Assembly (NCBI GenBank): GCA_028751875.1
Contig: CM054167.1
Span: 21,392,556 to 21,456,555 of the forward strand
Length of the DNA: 64,000 nucleotides
Direction of reading: 5' to 3'
DNA from: Rapana venosa
Lineage: Eukaryota > Mollusca > Gastropoda > Neogastropoda > Muricidae
Below the pieces are notes generated by a model, which did not search any database, had not been told where the DNA came from, and saw only the letters and a list, made by a program, of their open reading frames with translations. The position numbers and the translations under genes are program-made. This document shows positions 13,394 to 25,900 of this stretch, piece by piece. Position 1 is the first letter of the stretch, and each line of letters opens with the position of its first letter.

Positions 13394-13564
13394 TCACAAC
13401 ACTGTTCGATGCTTGAAAACCACCTCCGAGTCCACGTTGGAGAATTCGTTGGACAGCAGAAACTGAGTGTCGTCTGCGGAACTGGGCGTGCTCCGCATCA
13501 CGGCAATGGCCGCCGCACTCTCGCTGCGCATGCGCCCCTTCTTCCGATTCAGTGTGGAGGATCT
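13394..13564 (-). CDS. Exon 22: last coding exon with stop
   Basis: Acceptor TTTGGCAG, phase 0. It codes 56 residues beginning RSSTLNRKKGRMRSES and ending FSNVDSEVVFKHRTVL, then TGA. The basic cluster may be membrane-proximal or a trafficking signal. The last four residues RTVL fit the class I PDZ ligand pattern (Thr at -2, hydrophobic at 0). Phase agrees with exon 21. Confidence 0.85.
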   Translation of the reverse strand, partial: RSSTLNRKKGRMRSESAAAIAVMRSTPSSADDTQFLLSNEFSNVDSEVVFKHRTVL

Positions 13565-16500
13565 CTGCCAAACAAAATAACGTGACAAAGGACAACATGA
13601 CAAAAGGTACAGGTCAAACAAAGGACAATATGACAAAGGCCAACATGACAAACGCACAGGCCAGATGAAGGACGTGACAAAGGTACAGGTCAGATGAAGG
13701 ACAACATGACAAAGGTACAGGTCAGATGAAGGACAACATGACAAAGGTACAGGTCAGATGAAGAACAACATGACAAAGGTACAGGTCAGATGAAAGACAA
13801 CATGACAAAGATGAAGGACAACATGACAAAGGCACAGGTAAGATGAAAGACAACATGACAAAGGTACAGGTCAGATGAAGGACAACATGACAAAGGTACA
13901 GGTCAGATGAAGGACAACATGACAAAGGTACAGGTCAGACGAAGGACAACATGACAAAGGTACAGGTCAGATGAAAGACAACATGACAAAGATGAAGGAC
14001 AACATGACAAAGGTACAGGTCAGATGAAGGACAACATGACAAAGGTACAGGTAAGATGAAGGACAACACGACAAAGGTACAGGTCAGATGAAGGACAACA
14101 TGACAAAGGTACAGGTCAGACGAAGGACAACATGACAAAGGCACAGGCCAAACAAAGGACAACACGACAAAGGTACAAATCAGATGAAGGACAACTTCCC
14201 CGAGGGGATGCCGGGGGCCTATCAGTATAAATAGCATCCCCACATTCTGGAAATTCTGTGCTAGAAATTTCCTCTTTTCTATCACTCTCTTTGTTTCTGC
14301 CTTGTTCCTTTTCTTCCTGTCACGTCCTTCTTGTCTATTTTCTGCATTCTTGGTCCATTCTCCTGCCTTTTTTCCCAGAAAGAACTTAAAAGGTAACTAT
14401 TCTCTCTTGCGCCGAAGTCGGATACGCTGGGCCTGACTTGTCAGGCGATTAATGGCAGCGTGACACATTTTCGCTCATATAACAGACAACAATAGTTGCT
14501 GTCTGAGCGTTCGACGAAGAAGAAGAAGAAGATGAAGGACAACATGACAAAGGTACAAATCAGATGAAGGACAACACGACAAAGATGAAGGACAACACGA
14601 CAAAGGTACAGGTCAGATGAAGGACAACACGACAAAGGTACAGGTCAGATGAAGGACAACATGACAATGGTACAGGTCAGATGAAGGACAACACGACAAA
14701 GGTACAGGTCAGATGAAGGACAACATGACAATGGTACAGGTCAGATGAAGGACAACATGACAAAGGTACAGGTCAGATGAAGGACAACACGACAAAGGTA
14801 CAGGTCAGATGAAGGACAACATGACAAAGATGAAGGACAACACGACAAAGGTACAGGTCAGATGAAGGACAACACGACAAAGGTACAGGTCAGATGAAGG
14901 ACAACACGACAAAGATGAAGGACAACACGACAAAGGTACAGGTCAGATGAAGGACAACATGACAAAGGTACAGGTCAGATGAAGGACAACATGACAATGG
15001 TACAGGTCAGATGAAGGACAACATGACAAAGGTACAGGTCAGATGAAGGACAACACGACAAAGGTACAGGTCAGATGAAGGACAACACGACAAAGATGAA
15101 GGACAACACGACAAAGGTACAGGTCAGATGAAGGACAACACGACAAAGGTACAGGTCAGATGAAGGACAACACGACAAAGATGAAGGACAACACGACAAA
15201 GGTACAGGTCAGATGAAGGACAACACGACAAAGGTACAGGTCAGATGAAGGACAACATGACAAAGGACAACGTGACAAAGGTACAGGTCAGATGAAGAAC
15301 AACATGACAAAGGTACAGGTCAGATGAAGGACAACACGACAAAGGTACAGGTCAGATGAAGGACAACACGACAAAGGTAGAGGTCAGATGAAAGACAACA
15401 TGACAAAGGTACAGGTCAGATGAAAGACAACATGACAAAGGTACAGGCCAGATGAAGGACAACATGACAAAGGTACAGGTCAGATGAAGGACAACATGAC
15501 AAAGGTACAGGTCAGGTGAAGGACAACATGACAAAGGTACAGGCCAGATGAAGAACAACATGACAAAGGTACAGGTCAGATGAAAGACAACGTGACAAAG
15601 GTACAGGTCAGATGAAAGACAACGTGACAAAGGTACAGGTCAGATGAAGGACAACGTGACAAAGGTACAGGTCAGATGAAAGACAACGCGACAAAGGTAC
15701 AGGTCAGATGAAGGACAACATGGCAAAGGTACAGGTCAGATAAAAGACAACGTGACAAAGGTACAGGTCAGATAAAAGACAACGTGACAAAGGTACAGGT
15801 CAGATGAAGGACAACATGACAAAGGTACAGGTCAGATGAAGGACAACATGACAAAGGTACAGGTCAGATGAAGGACAACATGACAAAGGTACAGGTCAGA
15901 TGAAAGACAACGTGACAAAGGTACAGGTCAGATGAAAGACAACATGACAAAGGTACAGGTCAGATGAAGGACAACATGACAAAGGTACAGGTCAGATGAA
16001 GGACAACATGACAAAGGTACAGGTCAGATGAAGGACAACATGACAAAGGTACAGGTCAGATGAAGAATATCCCCTGTGGGGATGCCAGGGTCCTGTCAGC
16101 ACACACAGCATCCCCACTTTCTGGAAACTGCGCAAGAAATTCCCTCTTTTCTATCCCTCTTTGTTTCTGCCTTGTTCCTTTTCTTCCTGTCACATCCTTC
16201 TTGTCTATTTTCTGCCTTCTGGGTCCATTCTCCTGTCGTTTTTTTCCCCATAAAAAACTTGAAAGATAACAATTCTTTCCCCATGCCAAAGTCAGATGCA
16301 CTGCGCCTGACTTGTCAGACGCTTAACAGCAGCGCAATGCATTTTCACTTTTTATATGACGGACCAAAATAGTTACTGTCTGAGCGTTCAAAGAAGAAGG
16401 AGGAACGAGCTGCTCTGAAGTGGGAATGTGTGGGCTGCGGCCAGCAGGCAGACCTCCTGTAAAGTCACAAGCACAGGAGAAGAAGACCAGGTACTACGCA

Positions 16501-19200
16501 CCCCACCCAGTTAGAAAACGCAAAGAGAGATAGATATGAACTGTTATTTTGGAAAAAGTACTTTTTTTGAAAAGCTTACTTTAAAAAAAAAATTGCTTTA
16601 CTCAGCTTAAGTGATGAAACTTTGCACAAACTGATTATGAACTAGCAATGTGAAAACACATAACCTGCCTGTATTGCAGATGTAAGGTAATGGCAAAGGT
16701 GTCCCATAACCTATAAGGTCGTAGGGGAGCGAGGCGTCAGAGACCTCACTTCTCTAGGGCCAGCATATTGAGGGCGGCGCCCATCTCCTCTCCCTCGCTG
16801 CTTTACCTTCCCTGACCCTAAAGAGGACAGGTACCCATTTACAGCTGGGTGAACTGGGGGAACTGTACTGAAGCCAAGGCGGGCAAATGGTCACCCATCC
16901 AACTGGTAACCACGCTCGACGCTGCTTAACTTGGCTGGGGGAAAGTGAGTGCTCCGACCACTGAGCTATCCCGTCCCTTGCAGATGATCTTAGAGAAAGG
17001 GGCAGCATAAATAAGGAGGAAGCTCAAAACAGAGAGAGAGATGGAGAAAGAAGGCTCATCAATGTCAAACCTCCCCTGGGAGAAACATGACCAAAAAAAA
17101 AGGAAGAAGAAGAAGAAGAAGAATGTGAAAAAACACAGGCGCAGAAAGATGCCAGCACACAAGCAGCTCCACACACACACAAACCCAGACAGGGCCCCCC
17201 CTCTCCCCCCAAACAAAACAACCCAACTGTATACATGCATCGTTCTTATCGAGTCTCTCACCAACTGTGCTCCCTCCTCCCCGGCAGTGACAGAGGCTCC
17301 GTCAGGTGACGGCACCTCGGCGCTGGGTGAGAGACCAGGCAGGAGGAGCCGGTCATCGCTGAAGCCTGCATTGGTTATGCCTGACGACAAGACACAGAGA
17401 AAACGTGCGAGCCCTGTCAATACACTCCTTCTCTCGTCTGCTTTTTTACACCCGTCAGATGTGTTTTTTGGGAAAAAAATAATGGCATGTCCTCCTTTCC
17501 AGCTCCTCTCGTGAGCCGTGCAGCTTGCTTGGTTCGCTGGGTTACCTCCGCGTCAAAAAAAAACTGACGGGAGATGTAGTGCGGTGTACAGCAGTGACTG
17601 ACCCTTTCTTGATGTTGTATTCATCACTTGTGTTTCGCCTTGGCATCCCACAAAAGCAGTGTTAACACTGCTCTCCCTGGCACATAGTATGATCTTCAGA
17701 GATACGGCACATAAATTTCTTTATTTGTTTCTCATCTTTTTTTTTTAATGGAGGAAGGTGGCAGGACGGTTAATACGTTCGCCTGCCTAACAAGTAAACC
17801 GTGAGGTTCTGGGTTCAATTCCCGGCCTTGGCTTGCCCTTTTTTCCCTCCCCTAACCGCTGGTGAAGTCAGTGGGACACCACGCTCAAACCTCCACACAG
17901 ACAGCATCCTCCGTCCATCCTGTCCAGCCCACCCTCCTCCCTGACGCAGATGGCATGACTGAGTCATCCCCACATCAGGCCACACCTGACCTGCTTTTCT
18001 GTGAAAGGTGGATGGCTTGATCTATCTTATGCATTCTTTCACATCCAGGATTGCCCCAAAAGTCGGAATGCGGGCTACCTTCATGGTGGGTAAAAACGGT
18101 CGCATACGCAAAATCTTGTCGTTAGTGAACCTGGGAGTTCTAGCCCAGGAAAGGAGGAAAATATCGAGGATGATGGACTACGCACTCGCGCGCTTTTTCA
18201 CATCCAGTCCCCATGTGCATGTAGTTTTTGTCAACTTTGTCAACTGTTCCCACCAGCACACAATAGCCTACTCTTCTGAAAAGTGAAACAGGTTTTAACA
18301 TGTGCACAAGATGTTCTGTGCATATGTTCACCTCAGTTTACAGTCTCATCCAAAAGACTTTTTTTTGCAGGGGATGGGGGGGAGGGGGGGATTCATCTGG
18401 ACAACGACAACTAAAAACAAACATTTCCACAATTTCATCCTTTCAGACACAACTCAGTGTAGACTCATGTCTTTACTAATAATGAAGAATTTTAAAAAAC
18501 AACACCTTCAAAACAAAATCTACTTCCAAGGCTGTGTTTGGCATGTTTCGAACCCAACAACAAAAGCCATTGTAAGAAAGGTGAAAGGCAGCAGGGCATG
18601 TGGGACACAGTGATCCACTGTGGCACGCTGCCAGTACCGGAGACAGCAGGAACCCAGTGTGAACTGACAGAAGGGAGAGACGGGAAGGATTGGACTACAT
18701 CAGAAGATAGGCCCAGAATATTTATTTTATTTTATTCTTTTTATATCGAGGATAATGGAACAAGCACTTACGTGCTTTTTTACATCCAGTCCCCGTGTGT
18801 ATGCGGTTTTGTGAATTCTGTCATCCGTTCCCACCGGCACACAATGGCCTACTCTTGCGAAAAGCGGAACAGGATTTAACGTGTGCGCAAGATGTTCTGC
18901 GTGCGTTCGCACACGGGGGCCTCGGTTTATAGTCTCATCCGAAGAACTTTCGGGGAGAGTGGAGTCTGCACTGATGTTAACTCCAGGGGGAAAATATCCC
19001 CTTGAACGGGAATCGAACCCGGGTCGTCAGATTGCCAGCGCAATGTTCTAACCACTAGGCTATCCCGTCCCGCCTAGTGGTGAAGAGTGGTGAGCTGGTG
19101 AGCGGGTTCCAGTCACCACTGAGGCGTCAGTTCAAGGGGATTTTTCCCCCTGGAGTTACTATCAATACTGACTCCCCCTCCAACCTCCCCCCCCTCAACC

Positions 19201-19234
<34 letters not shown>

Positions 19235-19653
19235 CCTCCCCTGTTCTTCCCCGAGAGTCCTTCGGATGAGACTATAAAGCTAGGTGCCAAGTGCAAAGGT
19301 ACGCAGAGCATCTTGCATTAAAACCTGTTCCGCCTTTTGGAAATAACAGACTACTGCGTGCCGGTAACAACAGCTCACAAAAATAAAATGAGAAATGAAA
19401 AACTCTGCACGAACACTGGTATCCGCAGTTGGTTTGTGGCTACTGTGATGGTGGGTTAAAAATATGGCCACACGCAAAAATCTCGTGAACCTCAAAGCTC
19501 TAGCAAAAAACAAAAACCAACTAACTCCCCTCCCCCCCCTTAAAATAAGAAGATACAGGTGTGTGTGTTTTTTTGTGCATGTGTGTGTATGTGTGAATGT
19601 GTGTGTGTGTGTGTGTGTATGTGTGTGTGTGTGTGAATGTGTGTGTGTATGTT

Positions 19654-19684
<31 letters not shown>

Positions 19685-22600
19685 ATTGTGTGTGTGTGTA
19701 TGTGTGGAATAATGGTGTGTAGGTGGTGTGTGGGGCAGGGGTAGAAAGAGGTGGATGAAGCGGGTGGGGTGGGTGAAAGCGTCTGAGAAACACGGACAAT
19801 TCACATCACGTGCAAGATACAGCGCTATATAAATTCCATTTATTGTTATATTATTATTATTATTAGTGTGACGGGTTGTGCCAGAAGTCCCACCCTGAAG
19901 ATTCCTCTTGTGTCTGGACAGAAACTGATGAACTGTGACAGTGCATTCTGTGCGTCTTATGTCAGGTGTGTGAACATACAAGGTGAGGAGCTGTGTGTTT
20001 TGGTGTGGTGTGGTGCATTGTGTTGTGGTGTGTTGTGTTGTGTTGTGTAGTGTTGTGAAGTGTATGTGTTAGTGTAGTGTAGTGTAGTGTAGTGTAGTGT
20101 AGTGTAGTGTATAGTGAAGTGTAGTGTAGGGGTTTAGTGTAGTGTAGTGTAGTGTAGTGTAGTGTAGTGTAGTGTAGTGTAGTGTAGTGTAGTGTAGTGA
20201 GCGAGTTGTGTGTGTGTGTGTGTATAAGCGCAGTGCAGTGTAGTGTAGTGAGTGAGTGTGTGTGTGTATAGAGCAGTGCAGTGCAGTGTAGTGTAGCGAG
20301 TGTGTGTGTGTGTATAGTGCAGTGTAGTCAGTGAGTGAATGAGTGTGTATATGTGTGTGTGTGTAAATGCATGCATGCGTGAGTGCATGCATGTGTGCGT
20401 GAGTGTGTGTTAGGGAAAGTCTGTAATCTTAATCTCTCTGCTGCAAACGTTTGCTTACAGTTGTGAATGATGGTAAGCAGTGTTAAAAGTCATGAGTGTT
20501 CCATTAGATGTCAGGTATTTCCATTCTTCATGCACACACGCAGACAGAAAAAAAGGCAGTTTCTCCCCCCCCCCCCCCCCCCCCTAAAAAGTCTCCTGCC
20601 TTTTTTCCCCCCCCAAGAAAGACCTAAAAGATTATCAATTCTCTCCCATGCGGGAAGTCGGATGTGCTGGGCCTGACTTGTCAGGTGCTTAACGGCAGTG
20701 TAAAGCATTTTCACTCGTACCAAAGACAACAATAGTTGCTGTCTTGAGGGTCTGATGAAGAAACAGCAAGAAAATGATGTACACCATTGTCACTCGCTAC
20801 TGGACGATCTGCAGACACGTTTCTGCCTCTAAAAAAAAAAAGAAAAAAAAAAAAAAAAAAAAAAAGAAGGGTGGCGCTGCTCTTGTGGCGATGTGCTCTC
20901 CCCGGGGAGAGCAGCCCGAATTTCACGCAGAGAAATCTTGTGACTTAAAGTGGTATAAATGAAATAAATAAATAAATGACCATCGCTTCACAATACTGAG
21001 ATACCCTTTCCTGTCACGACCTGCCTGTTTGCACAGGTCTGTAAATGAATTACTAGTGTCCGTTAAAATGCAGAAGGGTACGTCAACAGTCTTCAAAGAG
21101 CATGTTAAAACGTGCAAAGAACATCATCATCAGAGCTACATCCACACACACATCAGAGTTAAGAATACTTTTCAGAGAATGTAACCGACCCCCCCCCCCC
21201 CCCCCTCTCCAAACAAACCATCCACATAATCTAGCTGCAGGAAAGACATGCTATCCTTTTTTTTTTGTTATTAACCTGAGTGCATCAATGTATGTTCTGG
21301 CTCGGTATAAGCTGATTTTATCCCATAAAATGGAAACCCCCCCCCCCCCCCCCCCCCCCACCAAAAAAAAAAAGACATGCAGTGCACAAACCCAGCTTAA
21401 CTCAGTCAAGGGCCCAAGGGCCAGTGCCAAAAATTAGTGTGCCCTCTCCTTTTCTTCACCCTCCTCTACGTGTGCTCTCAGTTCCTGCTATAATCAGCAC
21501 CAGCTGGGCTGGGATGGAATGGAATGGACAGCAGCTGAGAGTGGGAAAAAATGACAGCTGTGCCCCCCCACATGTCTTCAAGTGATGAGGTAGGTGAAAG
21601 TTTACTGTGTGAGGTGCTCCTGAGGCAGAGTGAAAGACTTCTGAACAGTTACTACTCACTCTCCTCCCCTTCCTCCTCCTCCTCCTCCTCCAGACCTAGA
21701 TATGACAAAGACGTGGATGAAAACCCGGCACATGGCGACATCCACACGTCAGTGGCTTGGTCAACATCCATGCATTGATCCCCAAACTCGTAAATGAATG
21801 AAGGACGCTACAGCCGAGAGGTTCAGACTGTTTTGACTTCAATGGCATGGGTCCATGAAGTCGTGGGTTCGAATCTCACTTGTGAGCATCTGGTGAATTA
21901 AGGGTGAGGGATTTTTATGATCTTCCAAGGTAGCACAGGCCTGTCAGTACCTTCATTCCTTTCATGTATGTATATATATATATACACACGCAGAAGATCA
22001 AATATGCATGTTAAAGATCCCATAATCCATGTCAGCATTCAGTGGGTTACGGAGTCATGAACACGCCTGGCATATGTCCCCAAAGTTGGAATGTGGCTAC
22101 CTTCACGGTAGGCAAAAACGGTCACATACGCAAAAATCTCAACATTAGTGAACCTTGGAGCTCTAGCTGAAGAACATGAAAAAAACAACAATCACTGAAC
22201 ACTGATTTCATATTTTCTTCTTTAAAAAAAAAAAATTGGCTAGAACTTTTGAGGTCACCATCAAGCCAGATTTTTCCTGTATTTTTTTTCCTTTTGGCGC
22301 TGCCTCATCATCTGTGACTATCTGCCCTGCTGTTCCCACACCGCTCATCTCAATCTCTCCCCACCCCAGCCATACACCCAGGCACACAACTTGCCACATC
22401 CTCAGAGCTCCACAAAGAGCTTATCAAAGTTAGGCTGCCGTGAGGCCACCAACCAGATGGGGCCCTGCACTGCAGCTGGGTCACTTCAGCGGTGCCTGTT
22501 CTGCGCTAACGCCACCTACCAAGCCCTTTACTGACTGACAACAACAACGATAACAGCTTAGTGGCCGAGCCAGACTTGACCCACCACGTACCGGTAGGAA

Positions 22601-22876
22601 TGAATGACAAAATCAAAAATAAAAATGCGTGCGCACTGGTGTCGTGTTTAGACATCATCCAATAAAATCAGAATGTGGCTATCTTTAATCTTTCTCTATT
22701 TCTGGTCCATCCATATGGAACAACCTTCCTCTCTCTCTTCGAAAGAGGCCTACATATGACACATATAAATCCAGCCTCAAGACATATTTGTTTCAAACCT
22801 AACTTTTTCCCTTTTTCATCTCAAAACTGCCCCTGCCTTCAACAGCCCAAATCCCATTACCCTGCCAAAGCCTACA

Positions 22877-22924
<48 letters not shown>

Positions 22925-25900
22925 ATTTGAATTTTGTTTAAGCTTTTGATAGTTATTGGCTGCATGACTCTGTAAGAATATGTTGAATGCAAGCGCTCTG
23001 ATTTGTCTTTGCAAGATAAAGCGCTATATAAATTTCATTTATTATTATTATTTAATGGGTGGGGGGGTAAAAACAGTCGCATGTATACACAAAATCTCGC
23101 CATGGGTGAACCTCAAGAGCTCTAGCCAAGAAACAACCCCCACCCAACATCCCCCCCCCCCCCCCCCCCCCCCCTCAAAAAAAAACCAACAGCCAAAAAA
23201 CTACCAAAAAAAAAAAAATCCATGACAGGAAAATTTACGTGACCACCAAGACACCCACCTTGTACGAAGAAGACATCGCGGTCTGTGGAAGGAGGCACGA
23301 CCAAGACTTGGGGGACAGTTTCGCCGACACCTCCCCCCACGGGCAGATACACAGGGGGGCCCTGAGAGAAAACACACACAACACACACACACACGCGTGT
23401 GCACACACACACACGCACACAAACAACACACACACACACACAACACACACACAAATAATAATAATAATATATGGAATTTATATAGCGCTGAATCTTGTAA
23501 AGCAACAAATCAAAGCGCTCAGATGGCATTTTTATTTTATTTTTATTATTTTTATTTATGCGTGTGTATGCGTTTTTTTAAATTTTGTCATCTGTTCCCA
23601 CCGGCACACAATGGCCTACTCTTTCGAAAAGCGGAACAGGATTTAATGTGTGCGCAAGATGTTCTGCATGCGTTCGCACACGGGGCCTCGGCTTGTAGTC
23701 TCATCCGAAGGACTTTAACATTCAATTCGAATTTTTTGTCAAACTGGGAGGAAAGGGAGAGGCTGGGAAGTGAACCCAGAACCTCACGGTTTACTTGTTG
23801 GCAGGCAAACGTCTTAACCATCCTGCCACCTTCCTTCACACAACACACACACAAGGAGTCACTGTTAGTTTCCTGTTTAGTCAGCCACACCAGCTGGGTG
23901 GGCAGGACATCAGGGTGGGTGGATGGTCTAACGGAAACGAACCTGTCTAAGAATGCAACAGGTTTTGAGTTCAATCCCCATCTGAACCTGAATATCCCTC
24001 AGTCGGAATGCGGCTACCTGCATGGTGAGCAAAAACGGTCGCATACGCAAAATCTCAACTTTGGCGAACCTTGGAGCTCTAGCCAAGGAACAAATAAATG
24101 CTAAACAAAAAAACAAAAAACCCAACACCTGAACATTTTCCCCATTCACTAAGACCTTGAGTGGCGGTGTAGTGCTTGTTTTTTGGGCTGAGAAGATAGA
24201 TATACCTGTGTCCTGTGTTCAACATACCTTTGGCACACATAAACTAACCCATTGTCAACATTACATAGGAGTTGGCCCTGACAAAACAAGTCTGTGGAAA
24301 AACAGCCTCACACTCACAGGGGAAGACATAAACACACACAAGCAGACTGGAGGACCTGCTCTAGTGGTGACACGCTCAGTGGGTTTCAGGTGAACCATTT
24401 CAGGTGAACCGTTTCAGGTGAACCGTTTCAGGTAAACCATTTCAGGTGAACCGTTTCAGGTAAACTGTTTCAGGTGAACCGTTTCAGGTAAACTGTTTCA
24501 GGTGAACCGTTTCAGGTAAACTGTTTCAGGTAAACTGTTTGAGGTGAACTGTTTCCTACACTTACAGAGTATTCCTATATCAGTGAGATCCATCCATGTA
24601 TGAGAGCACAGAAGTAGACAAGCACTGGCGCATTGTGCACACGCATGACACACACATACATACACACACACACACACACCACAAACGCTCACACACACAC
24701 ACTCTCACCAAAACACACACACCACAAACACACACACACTCTCACCAAAACACAACACACCACAAACACAACACACACGTGCACTCACCACAAACACACA
24801 CTCACTCACCCCACCCACACCCCTTCCCCCCCACACCCCCTCCCCCACACACATATACACACACTCACAAACTCAACAATAATCATCCTCACTCATCCAT
24901 CACCATCCTCCTCCTCCCCTCATCATCATCATCACATCATCACCATCATATCATCCCTCATCATCATCACTGCAGTCATCTCATTACCTCCCCCCTTGCA
25001 TCCAGTTTCTGGGCCTGCTGACTCAGCCAGGTGGGGTCTGCCAGTTGTTGTGGCGTTCCGCTTTTTGCTGCCTGCTGCTGCTGCTGCTGCTGTTGCTGCT
25101 GTTGCTGCTGTTGCTGCTGCTGCTGTAGTGGTGGTGGTGGTGGTGATGATGATGACGATGGAAGGACGGATGCTGATGAATCAGAGTGTTCTGACGATGA
25201 AGATCGTTGTGGGTTGCTGGTGATGAAGTCATTGGCCTCGTCCATGTGTCTGTAACCAAAAGCAACGTGGAGAAGAACTGTAGAAAGTGAGATGAAGGCC
25301 ATGCAGCACTCTTGGGGATCAGTGACTAGGTTGGCCCAGAATAAGCAGGAGTGGAAGCGCTTTGTTGCTGCCCTACACACCGCTGGGTGTAATGGCTAAT
25401 GATGATGATGATGATGATGTGTCTGTAAAAGATGGCGTCATCAATGCGCAAGTCTCTCCTCTGATGTCAGAGTATGGCTGCCTATATGCCGAGGTGCTAA
25501 AAAACCTGTCACAACACAAGCAAACTTCTCATCCAGCGTGCAATTTCCAATCTTAAATTGATTCCCGTGTACGATGAGTGAGTCAGAGTGCACAGACCAA
25601 GGAGTCTCAATTTCAAGCACAGACCAAGAAGTCTCAATTTCAAGCACAGACCAAGAAGTCTCAATATCAAGCACAGACCTAGGAGTCTCAATATCAAGCA
25701 CAGACCAAGAAGTCTCAATTTCAAGCACAGACCAAGGAGTCTCAATATCAAGCACAGACCAAGGAGTCTCAATATCAAGCACAGACCAAGGAGTCTCAAT
25801 ATCAAGCACAGACCAAGGAGTCTCATTTCAAGCACAGACCAAGGAGTCTCAATATCAAGCACAGACCAAGGAGTCTCAATATCAAGCACAGACCAAGAAG

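Noticed and set aside
25023..25265. Alternative frame of exon 21 with polyHis and polySer
   Set aside because: It ends in a stop before the donor and does not join to exon 20 in phase; the polyGln frame fits both sides.
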